Of a stretch of DNA of 64,000 bases, positions 22,258 through 31,779 are shown in pieces; positions within the stretch are counted from its first letter, which is position 1, and each line of letters starts with the position of its first letter. Source of the stretch: Escallonia rubra (Eukaryota > Streptophyta > Magnoliopsida > Escalloniales > Escalloniaceae); contig JAVXUO010001734.1 of NCBI GenBank assembly GCA_033065855.1, forward strand, positions 62,001 through 126,000, written 5' to 3'. The notes below the pieces were generated by a model, which ran no database searches, was not told the DNA's origin, and was given only the letters and a program-made list of their open reading frames with translations. A program made the translations under genes and the position numbers.

Positions 22258-22792
22258 GCTCGCAGAATGACGACCATGATAGCTCTCTCTTTTGGTGTCA
22301 TACAGGGATATTGGCTATGAACTTGGGAGTATCTTGTAAATGTGCTATAGCAGCAGTATTGCAGGATGTATACAACTTCGTGTAAATAGTCTGGAGATTC
22401 TCTATAATCAATATCAGTCCCACCACCACCACAGCTGCCACTTCCACCATTGGCACCACTTGACCTATCACTATATGCCACAATACAACTATAGTCCTCC
22501 TCTTTTGTCACCATGGCCGCTGTTGTCAGCCTAGCAAACACCACTACCATCATTCACCCATCACCATCTCACCATACCTCCTCCATCGCCAACCCTTTTC
22601 ATATCAAAAGAACAGACCTATAAGCATCGGTTAGAGCTGTTGGTTCCATTTAGTATTCCCTGATATTTTGTCTCTTTCTAGAATAAGAGACATGGATTTG
22701 TCTAATTCATCTCTACCGCAATCCCATGGTCGGTGCTTTTATATTTAATGTATATGTAATTATTTTTTTCTCAGGGGTTGCTGATAAAAGTG
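22258..22792. other. Non-coding left flank of the GC-rich block
   Basis: No gene recognised. A (CCA)n-like patch near 22420-22460 gives spurious open frames. Confidence 0.4.
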
Positions 22793-23035
22793 TGTTCCCA
22801 ACCTATTCTGGTCGCACCCAAAGGCCCACTACGGTCCCATTTTGCATGACACGTCCGCACAAGCAACATACATTTTCAACGCTCACAACCGGTCAAAGCG
22901 TGCACGCTCAAGTCACGTGCACTTCTTACTTCTTCTACGCGACTTCGTCGCCAAGAAACTCATCATCGTGCGACGCCGCATCACGCTTCAACCGTCGCAC
23001 TTCGCACGTCGTCCGTCGATGCGCCATGGAACTTG

Positions 23036-23255
23036 CCCAAGGAGGTTGGCCTTGGCCTCCCCCCTTGGGGTCGGCCTCGGCCTTGGCCTTCCCCTTCGGG
23101 TCAGCCTCGACATTGGCCTTCCCCTTGGGGTCGGCCTCGGCCTTGGCCTTCCCCTTGGGGTCGGCCTCGGCCTCCCCCTTGGGGTCGGCCTCGGCCTCCC
23201 CCTTGGGGTCGGCCTCGGCCTCCCCCTTGGGGTCGGCCTCGGCCTCCCCCAATGT
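23036..23255. repeat. 24/30-bp minisatellite
   Basis: Repeats of GGCCTCCCCCTTGGGGTCGG plus CCTC, 24 bp, alternate with 30-bp variants that add GGCCTT, in about eight copies. Several units are perfect. Confidence 0.95.
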
Positions 23256-23317
23256 TTGGCCTATGGCCTTCCCTCCTGCGCGCACTTGTTTTCCCGAGTC
23301 TTTGCACCTCCGCGATG

Positions 23318-23590
23318 TTTACGGACGTTCGTACATCAACCTCGCGACGTCCGTCGTGCATCACCTTACGGACGTTCGTACATCCACCTCGCGACGTCCG
23401 TCGTGTATCACCTTACGGACGTTCGTACTTCAACCTCTCTACTTCCTTCGTGTATCACCTTACGGACGTTCGTACATCAACCTCGCGACGTCCGTCGTGC
23501 ATCACCTTACGGACGTTCGTACATCAACCTCGCGACGTCCGTCCTGCAACAACCTCCCGACGTCCGTTCGTACATCAACTTCACGACGTC
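23318..23590. repeat. 47-bp minisatellite
   Basis: About five units contain TTACGGACGTTCGTACATCA and CCTCGCGACGTCCGTCGTGC. The ACGGACGTTCGT and GACGTC cores are near-palindromic and rich in CpG. Confidence 0.95.
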
Positions 23591-23636
23591 CGTCGTCCGT
23601 CGTCCATCAACTTCGCAACTTCCGTCATCTATCAAC

Positions 23637-23775
23637 TCCGCGACCCCCGTCGCCCGGACACAACTCCGCGATCCCCGTCGCCCGGACACAACTCCGCGAC
23701 CCCCGTCGCCCGGACACAACTCCGCGACCCCCGTCGCCCGGACACAACTCCGCGACCCCGTCGCCCAGACACAAC
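23637..23775. repeat. 28-bp minisatellite
   Basis: About five units contain CGCGACCCCCGTCGCCCGGA then CACAACTC, with few differences. Confidence 0.95.
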
Positions 23776-23914
23776 TCCACGATGCTCATCATCCGTCGCC
23801 CGGACGTCGTCTCCGTGACCCCCGTCACCGACGTCCGGGCGTCACACTCCAACACTTCACCGCGCCCATTCGCCGCGCCGCTGAGACAGCCGTGCCCCCA
23901 GGCTCTCTGTCACA

Positions 23915-24130
23915 CTACCGTGCCCCCGGCACTATACGCACTATGTCGCGCCCATGCGCCACCATTGACACTACCGTGCCCCCGGCACTATACGCACTAT
24001 GTCGCGCCCATGCGCCACCATTGACACCAACGTGCCCCCGGCACCTTACGCACTCTGTCGCGCCCATGCGCCACCATTGACACCAACGTGCCCCCGGCAC
24101 CTTACGCACTCCATCGCGCCCATGCGCCAC
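23915..24130. repeat. 56-bp minisatellite
   Basis: About four units contain CGTGCCCCCGGCACTATACG and GTCGCGCCCATGCGCCACCA. Confidence 0.95.
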
Positions 24131-24236
24131 AATCATGTCATCATGCCCCCGGGCACCACACTCATTCATCACACCATGCGCACCTTGCCTTGGTCATGGA
24201 ACATGCTTTAACCCACTCTCCGGAGTGTACATCATC

Positions 24237-24900
24237 CGCGGGGATAGGCGACTCCTCCGGGACACTATCTCTGCCAGGGAGCTCTTCAACTCCCCTTTCG
24301 CCAGGTAGACGGCTCCTCCGGGATGCTACCTCGGCCAGTCGGGTAGACGGCTCCTCCGGGATGCTACCTTGACATGCTCCGAGTGCTCCGGCACAAGGAC
24401 TCACCCGCGGGGATAGGCGACTCCTCCGGGACACTATCTCTGCCAGGGAGCTCTTCAACTCCCCTTCCGCCAGGTAGACGGCTCCTCCGGGATGCTACCT
24501 CGGCCAGTCGGGTAGACGGCTCCTCCGGGATGCTACCTTGACATGCTCCGAGTGCTCCGGCACAAGGACTCACCCGCGGGGATAGGCGACTCCTCCGGGA
24601 CACTATCTCTGCCAGGGAGCTCTTCAACTCCCCTTCCGCCAGGTAGACGGCTCCTCCGGGATGCTACCTCGGCCAGTCGGGTAGACGGCTCCTCCGGGAT
24701 GCTACCTTGACATGCTCCGAGTGCTCCGGCATAAGGACTCACCCACAGGGATAGGCGACTCCTCCGGGACACTATCTCTGCCAGGGAGCTCTTCAACTCC
24801 CCTTCCACCAGGTAGACGGCTCCTCCGGGATGCTACCTTGGCCGGCCGGGTAGACGGCTCCTCCGGGATGCTACCTTGGCCTGCGGAATAGACGACTCCT
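24237..24900. repeat. 169-bp tandem repeat with internal 37-bp sub-repeat
   Basis: Units start with CGCGGGGATAGGCGACTCC at 24237, 24406 and 24575, and as CACAGGG at 24744, giving an exact period of 169 bp. Each unit holds two or three copies of a GTAGACGGCTCCTCCGGGAT sub-repeat. The near identity implies recent amplification or homogenisation. Confidence 0.95.
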
Positions 24901-25257
24901 CCGGGACACTATCTCCGTCAGGGTGCCTGCGTGACTGGCCTACGTGCTCCGGCACTGGGGGCTTGCGTCGGCACCCCTAGGGACTATGACCCCCGGGTCA
25001 CTCCGAGACGGGAGCAGGTCTTCGGAGGGCATCGCGCCTAGTTCACCTGGCAGTTGGGCGTCGGGTCTTCCCCACCGCTGCCAGGCCTGTGGGACTCCGC
25101 AAGGGCTTGGATTGGAGGCTAGATCAAGGGGGTTCTCTGGCCACACCGATGCGGTGGGAGCCAGTCTTTCCAGACAGACAGAGCGCCGCTGTGAGGAGCA
25201 GACCAATTGAATATGCGATCCGACAGTCCGTGGAGCACCGGCACCTGTGGACCCCCC

Positions 25258-25326
25258 GGTGACGTGTCACTCCCGGGGAGCGCCACGTGTCGGTTAATGA
25301 CATCATCATCTCAATCTCTATAAATA
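25258..25326 (+). promoter_or_regulatory. Promoter-like region: G-box, TGACG motifs and TATA
   Basis: A palindromic GGTGACGTGTCACTCC lies at about 25258-25273, a CACGTG G-box at 25284-25289, TGACATCATCATC just after, and TATAAATA at 25319-25326. This spacing is typical of a plant RNA polymerase II promoter, and bZIP or bHLH factors could bind the ACGT cores. In the solo-LTR reading it is the U3 promoter, with transcription starting about 30 bp downstream. Confidence 0.7.
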
Positions 25327-25650
25327 GAGGTCTTGAGAATTCATTTGAGGATGAACAGTTGGACATTTTCATAACATATTTCACTTTCTCACTCTAGAAT
25401 CCTAGAGAGAGAAACATACAGGACCTTGACTTTGGACCTAAGCATCGGACTGTGACTGTCGTCGTATATTCATCCTGCGCTATTGCCCTCGCAGCACTGC
25501 CACCCTCAAGCTCTGTCTGGGAAGCCCTTGGTCTTTGCCTTTGTTCCACCATTGCTATGTCTCACTTTAGATACGTGGAAGCTGACGCGGACTGCAGCCC
25601 TTGTGGCACCTCCACGTAAGTACGAATCCACTTTCCTTGGCATCAAAGTG

Positions 25651-26197
25651 TATCATTGTGGTGATTATGATGGTAATTTAGGGATGGTGGTCGCAAATTG
25701 GTGGTGCCAAAATGGTTATAGAGGGTTAAAGGAAGATATTAAGCTAGAGATAAGGAGAACGGAAGGAAGAAGAGAAAAGAAAGACCATATTAGTGGTTCA
25801 GAGTAAGTACCACTTACATCACATGTAATAAATTCATGACAATGGCGCCACTTGTTTACAAGATGTATTTGTAAGTAGCAACAATATTGACCGTAAGAAA
25901 ACTAATGCTTGTTGAGCTCCGTCTTTGGTTGGGCTTGTTTGGGCAGAGAAAATAGTTTAAGTTACTAATTTGGTACATTCTATCTATCAGATACTCGAGC
26001 TGGATTTCGTGTATATATTAACATACAGTTTTGAAATTAGCCATATAGGTAATAAAGCTCATCTTTTAGTTTTTTTTTCTCCCTAAATCTGATTTCTTAA
26101 CTCCGTCCAAAAATTAGTAATTATGGCTCTCATGTGTCATTGAACTTTTGCAGCTGTATATTTTCATTCACCACAATTATATTATGATTGTGCTATT
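25651..26197. other. No recognised gene
   Basis: AT-rich intergenic DNA with nothing supported. Confidence 0.4.
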
Positions 26198-26751
26198 TAA
26201 TTACTGGTGCAACTTACGTGGGTTGGGTTGGTTTGTACCCAACATGAGAAAAACCATATGCTTTTAAATCAAACAAGATTTAGCCCAAGAAAAAGGTTAA
26301 TTAATTGGGTTAGGTTGCGTTCATTGGATATACTTGGGTTTGAATATATAGTTTTTTTATTTTGAGCTAAAACGAAGCACTTGTAGATGGTTGATAGCAG
26401 TGGAAGCCCGCGATTGCTGCCGGTAGCAAGAGGTGGCGGCGGTGCCCTAATAGACGAGATGGCGGCTACTGGCAGTGTCGACAGCATGTGTTGTTGGCAG
26501 TTTGGTTGCTAGCGGAACAAGTGGCAGCTCGCGGTGCAACAGTAGATGGTGGTGTATGGAAGTTACTAACAATAAATGAATCTCTACATAAATGAGTATT
26601 AATTGCCTAGCTCAACATAACCGAATATAATCTTGAACCAACCCATCGTAACTAATTTTGTGACTAAGTGGATTGGGTTGGGTAACAACTCACACTTTTC
26701 TTGGGTTGGGTTGGTTAAATCCGTAAAAACCCAACCCAACTTGCAGTCATA
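26198..26751. mobile_element. hAT-like MITE with GGGTTGGGTT subterminal repeats
   Basis: A 554-bp element is flanked by an 8-bp duplication GTGCTATT (26190-26197 and 26752-26759). The inverted ends are imperfect: TAATTACTGGTGCAACTTAC on the left and, inverted, TATGACTGCAAGTTGGG on the right. GGGTTGGGTTGG motifs sit near both ends and elsewhere inside. No transposase is encoded. It is older than the 6998-8368 element, judging by end decay. Confidence 0.65.
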
Positions 26752-27168
26752 GTGCTATTAGGTCCACATTATCTATCTCCTTTGTTCATGGTTAGACAAT
26801 GTGCATAGATTTCTTTTCTGGCAAATAAGAGTAACTGTTTGGAAGTCAAGACTTTTTGCATCTTTCAAAGCCAAGACTTTTTGCATCTTCAGGTGTTCAC
26901 ATGTGGACACTGGAATGCAATGTTAATGAGACTACTACTACTACTTAGCCTCGTTGTAAAAAGGGAATTCACTTCTAGATCATTATGTGCTCGACATAAT
27001 TGAGTGCGTGTTATTTGTAGATTGCAATAGGGGGATTTTTAAAGGAAAAATGGGTGCTAACATACATTGAGAAGATGAAAAGTGATGACATATGTGACAA
27101 TAAGTTTAGAGTTCGTTGGATTCTTAGTTAATGGATGACAATTGCTTACAAATGATTTACAAATTATT

Positions 27169-27197
27169 CACGTGCAATGCACGTGCAAAATTACTAG
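27169..27197 (+). mobile_element. Helitron 3' terminus
   Basis: A perfect 7-bp hairpin CACGTGC-AAT-GCACGTG (27169-27185) is followed after 8 bases by CTAG (27194-27197) and then host T, the standard Helitron 3' end. The 5' end (TC preceded by A) could not be located. The element lies to the left, somewhere between the hAT MITE at 26.2 kb and this point, or it may span that MITE. Confidence 0.7.
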
Positions 27198-27214
27198 TTT
27201 ATAGAAAAGATCTC

Positions 27215-27450
27215 AAGTAGCATTTCCATAGTTCGGTTTCTCTTTCTATTTTTCACTAATACAGACCACATGTATTGGTGAAAAATGTCTAAATTTGGTT
27301 GCTTGCTAACTGCTGTCTAAGAGAATTGCACATCGATCATGCACCTGTCTGCGGAATATTGGTGAAAAAAAGCAAATTAATAGCAATCTTTTGATATTTC
27401 GAAACTATTCTTGTCTGACCACCTTCAAAAATCTAAAAATGTAATAATAT
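27215..27450. repeat. Dispersed repeat, copy 2
   Basis: The counterpart of 19105-19345 in the same orientation, starting shortly after the Helitron end. Identity looks moderate, suggesting an old duplication. Confidence 0.75.
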
Positions 27451-28135
27451 ATACTGTAGAAATTATCGCAAGTAAAATTGAACTGGAGCTCCCATTAAAA
27501 TGGAGGCTGAACCAGGGGCATGGACCTGTATGGACTGCACCTCATCAAACAATCATTTATTGAAAAGCAGAAATCATATATTGAAGATCACCTGGACTCG
27601 TTGATTATGTAACTGGGGAGACAGAAAAGCAGAAATCGAAAAGGCAAAGCAAACAAAAACCATCGAACAATAGAAAAAAGTAAGCAAGAACCTGTATCTA
27701 CACCAAGTCATAAAAAATAACTACCTAATTCCCCAGTAATTTTCAAAGAGAGAAGAAGAATGTCTGTAAATTATCCTCAATGCTGCTATTAATTGACCTC
27801 TAAAACGATAGCGGTTACATAGTTAAGGAACAAATCTGAAGGTTTTCCGTTTCTTTGTACCACTCAGAAATGAACAAAAAAGAATCTGAAGCAAGGGTTG
27901 TAAACTGACCTAAATCCTGCAATCGATCGACCTCTATGATGAACTCTTACGGTATGAATCTGCAGATTTTCCTTTTCTTCTTATCATTCAGAATGGAACA
28001 AGAAGTTAATCTGAACAACAGAGATACATAACTTAGATCTGAGGCAGTTCGCTTCATTCTGCAACAATCTTTGATTTGAAGCTTATTCTCTTCCTCCTGT
28101 CTTTTACGAATAAGTACATTCTCATTGACTGTTAT
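27451..28135. other. 3' flank of the PPR pseudogene, with a degenerate tandem duplication
   Basis: No coding region. Two diverged units of about 130 bp are visible at about 27775-28040 (GACCTCTAAAACGATAGCGG versus GACCTCTATGATGAACTCTT; TTTTCCGTTTCTTTGTACCA versus TTTTCCTTTTCTTCTTATCA). Confidence 0.5.
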
Positions 28136-28797
28136 TCAAACATTCAAGAGATCCATATCCGAATTTGGTTGCTGAATCATAGATTTTAAAATTAGGTGTA
28201 CATCTGCAGAGACATGATCCACTGTGTCCTCCGCAACGAATTCGTGAACAATGCCATGCACTTCAATCCAACTACACCCATGTTTCTTTTTGATCTTTTG
28301 ATCTCTCATCATCTTTCTTGTCCTCAAAGCATCATCCCACTTATTTGCAAAGGAAAATACATTCCAGAGGAGAATGTACACTCCATCGTCATCAGGTTCC
28401 AAATCGAGTACCTTCTTTCCTGCCATTCAACTAATCTCCAGTTCCGCTTCCCTAAACACCCACTTAGAAAGGATCTCCAGATAACTGCATCAGGGTTAAT
28501 GGGCATCCGCTCAATCAACTCCAGTGCTTCCTCTAAGTGCCCTGCTCGACATAGAAGATCTACCATACAGCCATAGTGCTCGATCGTTGGTTTCAAACCA
28601 TAACAACTGATCTATCTGTTAAACAACCTAAGCCCCTCACTTATTAACCCTGCATGAGCACAAGCCGATAGTACCGAAACAAATGTGATCTCATTCGGTA
28701 CTACTCCAGATCCCAACATGTCATCAAATACTTCAAGCGCATATCTTCCTTCACCATGAAGCGCCAATCCCGAAATCATGGTTGACCATGAAAACAA
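28136..28797 (-). pseudogene. PPR protein (PLS class, E/E+ end), truncated pseudogene
   Basis: The minus strand encodes the C-terminal part of a pentatricopeptide repeat protein: [59 protein letters not shown] and [15 protein letters not shown]. The E/E+ motifs follow ([37 protein letters not shown]). No DYW domain follows; it ends DMDLLNV. A TAG replaces the codon after LFNR (about 28612), and there is a frameshift near 28425. Upstream repeats are missing because a LINE begins at 28795. Intact relatives edit or process organellar RNA. This copy cannot. Confidence 0.9.
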
Positions 28798-31779
28798 ATC
28801 AAGCTAACACTCGCAGAAAGAAGATTTGGGTGCGAAAGCTAAAGATGTCAACAGGTGAATGGAGCAAAAATGACGGGGATAAGGAAGCTACAGTGGTCAA
28901 CTACTTCCAGCATTTGTTTGCCACTTCAAACCCACAAAGTGATGCAATCCAGCAGGTGCTTAGCAGAATCAAGACGAAGATTACACCATTCATGAATGCC
29001 GAGTTGATAAGGAGGTATTCAGCAGAAGAGGTAAAAAATGCACTTTTTTCTATGTACCCTTCCAAAGCTCCAGGACTGGATGGTATGCCGGCAATGTTTT
29101 TTCAAACATTCTGGCATATTGTTGGGAATGACGTTGTTCTAATACCAAAATGTCAAAGCCCAGAAGAAATGTCCCACTTTAGGCCAATCAGTTTGTGCAA
29201 CGTATTCTATAAGATTGCATCAAAAGCGTTGGCAAATAGATTGAAACCATGTTTAGTGATATGCATCTCTGAAAATCAAAGTGCTTTTGTCTCGGGTCGC
29301 CTGACAATATCCTTCTTGCTTTCGAAGTTAATCATTTTCTCAAAAATAAATCTTGGGGGAAGGGCGGACACGTTGCTCTTAAATTAGACATGAGTAAAGC
29401 CTGTGACAGGGTAAAGTGGCCTTTTGTGGAAGGGATTTTGAGGAAATTGGGCTTTCATGACATTTGGATCAAATTAGTTATGGACTGTATTTCTACAGTG
29501 ACGTACTCGATAAAGCTAAATGGTGACCGTTATAGCTATATTACCCCCCAAAGAGGTCTCCGACAAGGAGATCCCTTGTCTTCTTACCTTTTCTTGATCT
29601 GTGCAGAAGGATTCTCATCACTTATAAAAGCAGCAGAAAAAGAGGGACTCATCCATGGTGTGAAAATTGGACGAGGTTGCCCTACCATCTCACATCTACT
29701 CTTTGCAGATGACAGCCTTTTGTTCTTCAATGCCACGACGGAAGAAGCAAGGGTGATAAAGAACATCTTGCAGTTGTACGAAAAGGCTTCAGGGCAGATG
29801 ATCAATTTACATAAATTAGGGTTTGTATGTAGTAAGAATACCGATGATGACACAAAAATCCAAATTAGCGACGTGTTAAGTATCCCAATGGTGAAAGCCC
29901 ATGACAAATACCTCGGCCTGCCTTCAATGGTGGGGAGATCAAAAAAGGAAGTTTTTTGTAGCCTGCGTGAAAGAATATGGAGCAAGATAACTGGTCGGTC
30001 CGCTAAATTCCTATCTAAGGCAGGTAAAGAAATTCTCATCAAGTCTGTCCTACAAGCAATACCAGCATATTCTATGTCATACTTCCTATTGCCTGAGTAG
30101 CTCTGTGATGATATAGAAATGATGATGAGTAACTATTGGTGGGGAAATAGAGAAGGGAGGAAAAATATACACCGGATGAGTTGGGATCGGTTGTGTGCTA
30201 GAAAGGAAAAGGGGGGCATGGGGTTTAGAAAAGCTTTTAACTTGGCTTTATTGGCAAAGCAAGCATGGAGACTAGCCATATCACCAGACTCATTGCTCTC
30301 ACGTACATTGAAAGGAAAATACTATCCACATGGAGATTTTTTCAAGGCACAAGCTGGCAACAAGCCATCATTAACTTGGAGAAGTATATTGGAAGCACGA
30401 AGGGTAGTGGAAGCAGTTTCCCGATGGAGAATAGGAAATGGGGAGAAAACAAAAATATGGAATGAACGTTGGATCCCCTACCCGTACACGTTCAAGGTTC
30501 AATCCTCGATGAAAATATTCAATGGAGATGCGAAGGTAGAGGCTTTAATTTATCAGCAATCCCACAGCTGGAAGAAAGATCTGGTTTATAATATATTTTG
30601 GCAACATGAAGCTAGGGCCATCCTTCAAATACCTCTGGGCACGGGTCGGCATGAAGACAAACTTATCTCGCACTATGATAGAAAAGGAATTTTCTCTGTT
30701 AAGAGTGTTTATCGCTTAATCATGGATCAACAGTTGCATAAAGGAAAGGACATTTCAATGAAAGAGGCAAGTATGAGTTCTGCCAATAGCTGGAACTTTA
30801 TGTGGAATGCTCGCATACCAAATAAAGTTAAGGTATTTCGATGGCGGGCTTGCAATGATATCTTGCCAACAACATCAAAACTGAAAAGCAGACGAATCAC
30901 CGTGGACGATGACTGCAAAATATGTGGTAAGGAAGGGAAAAACTTATTCCATGTATTGAGATTATGTTCCTTTGCTAGACAGGTATGGGCGTTAACATCT
31001 TATAATCTGTATAAGGAGTGTGTTTGTGGAGAATCAGTTTTTGCGTGGTGGATGGAGGTATGGAAATGTGGAAAAAAAGACGAATTTGAACTTATGGTCA
31101 TGCTATGCTGGTGTTTGTGGACTAATAGGAATGAGGTTTGTTTCAAAGGAGCTCATATTGACGCATTAGAACTATATTCACGAGCTCAACTTCAGTTGAA
31201 AATGTTCCATAGAACAAGTACTAAATCAAATGTGATGAAAGCTCAGATTCAAATCCAGTGGTGTCCACCCCCCAAAGGTGCGTATAAAATAAATTTTGAT
31301 GGGGCTCTTTTCTTAGAAGATCATGCTATTGGAATTGGAGTAGTTATAAGAGATTACAAAGGCACTTTCTACGTGGGTCTTTCTAAGTGGGTGGAAGATC
31401 AATCTGAGGTAGAAGTGGCTGAAACATTAGCTGCTTTTACAACATAGAATTCGGGATGGAATGCATATTTAGAGATGTAGTAGTGGAAGGTGATTTGGCA
31501 TCCGTCGTCAATGCTATCAAAAGTACTAAGGAAGATATGTCAAGACTAGGGATCCTGATTGAGGATGCAAAGAAGATGTTAACACACTTTCAGTCTGGTG
31601 AAATTTTGTGGGCCAAAAGAACTTGCAATCATGTCGCACATAGACTAGTAAAATATGCTCGCATTCATAGAGATTGTGTAATTTGGATGGAGGAAGCGCC
31701 TGGTTTTATAATGCCAGCAATCATCAGAGATGTACTCGACTTAGAATGAATAAAATCGCCTTTTCATCAACAAAAAAAA
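28795..31779 (+). mobile_element. 5'-truncated LINE abutting the PPR pseudogene
   Basis: The element starts abruptly within ORF2 at about 28795, directly at the PPR junction, and ends in a short A-rich tail (ACAAAAAAAAG, about 31770-31779) after the RNase H stop. 5' truncation is the usual outcome of target-primed reverse transcription. The PPR sequence does not resume after the tail, and no target duplication was found. The locus was therefore rearranged, or the flank was lost. Confidence 0.75.
28797..31749 (+). pseudogene. LINE ORF2 remnant: RT, zinc-binding region and RNase H
   Basis: A plant L1-type ORF2 lacks its endonuclease domain. RT motifs run from NALFSMYPSKAPGLDGMPAM and FRPISLCNVFYKIASKALAN through SENQSAFVSGR, LRQGDPLSSYLFLICAEGF and SHLLFADDSLLFF (the catalytic FADD is intact) to YLGLPSMVGRSKKEVF. 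The zf-RVT region (IPNKVKVFRWRACNDILPTT, CKICGKEGKNLFHVL) and a terminal RNase H (GAYKINFDGALFLEDHAIGI) follow. Breaks are a frameshift near 29387, an in-frame TAG at 30098-30100, and a frameshift near 31447. Otherwise long stretches stay open, so decay is moderate. Confidence 0.9.

Larger units (their letters stand above)
22793..25645 (+). mobile_element. GC-rich minisatellite block, probable solo LTR with promoter
   Basis: A 2.85-kb, strongly GC-rich island sits in AT-rich DNA. It consists of five different tandem arrays in succession (about 23036-24900), then a promoter-like region with G-box and TATA (25258-25326), then 320 bp resembling an LTR R/U5 region (CTTTGGACCTAAGCATCGGA). The ends TG...CA with flanking AAGTG (22788-22792 and 25646-25650) suggest a solo LTR. 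The 5-bp match could be chance. No polymerase or gag domain is present. Several overlapping frames stay open for hundreds of codons only because the repeats lack stops. The lineage is unknown. Confidence 0.5.

Noticed and set aside
22726-24080. Three overlapping plus-strand open frames of 261-432 codons
   Set aside because: They are simultaneously open because the minisatellites lack stop codons. The proteins are low-complexity repeats with no domain, and the frames shift between arrays.
24162-24808. Repeated minus-strand frames of about 90 codons
   Set aside because: Identical copies simply follow the 169-bp tandem repeat.
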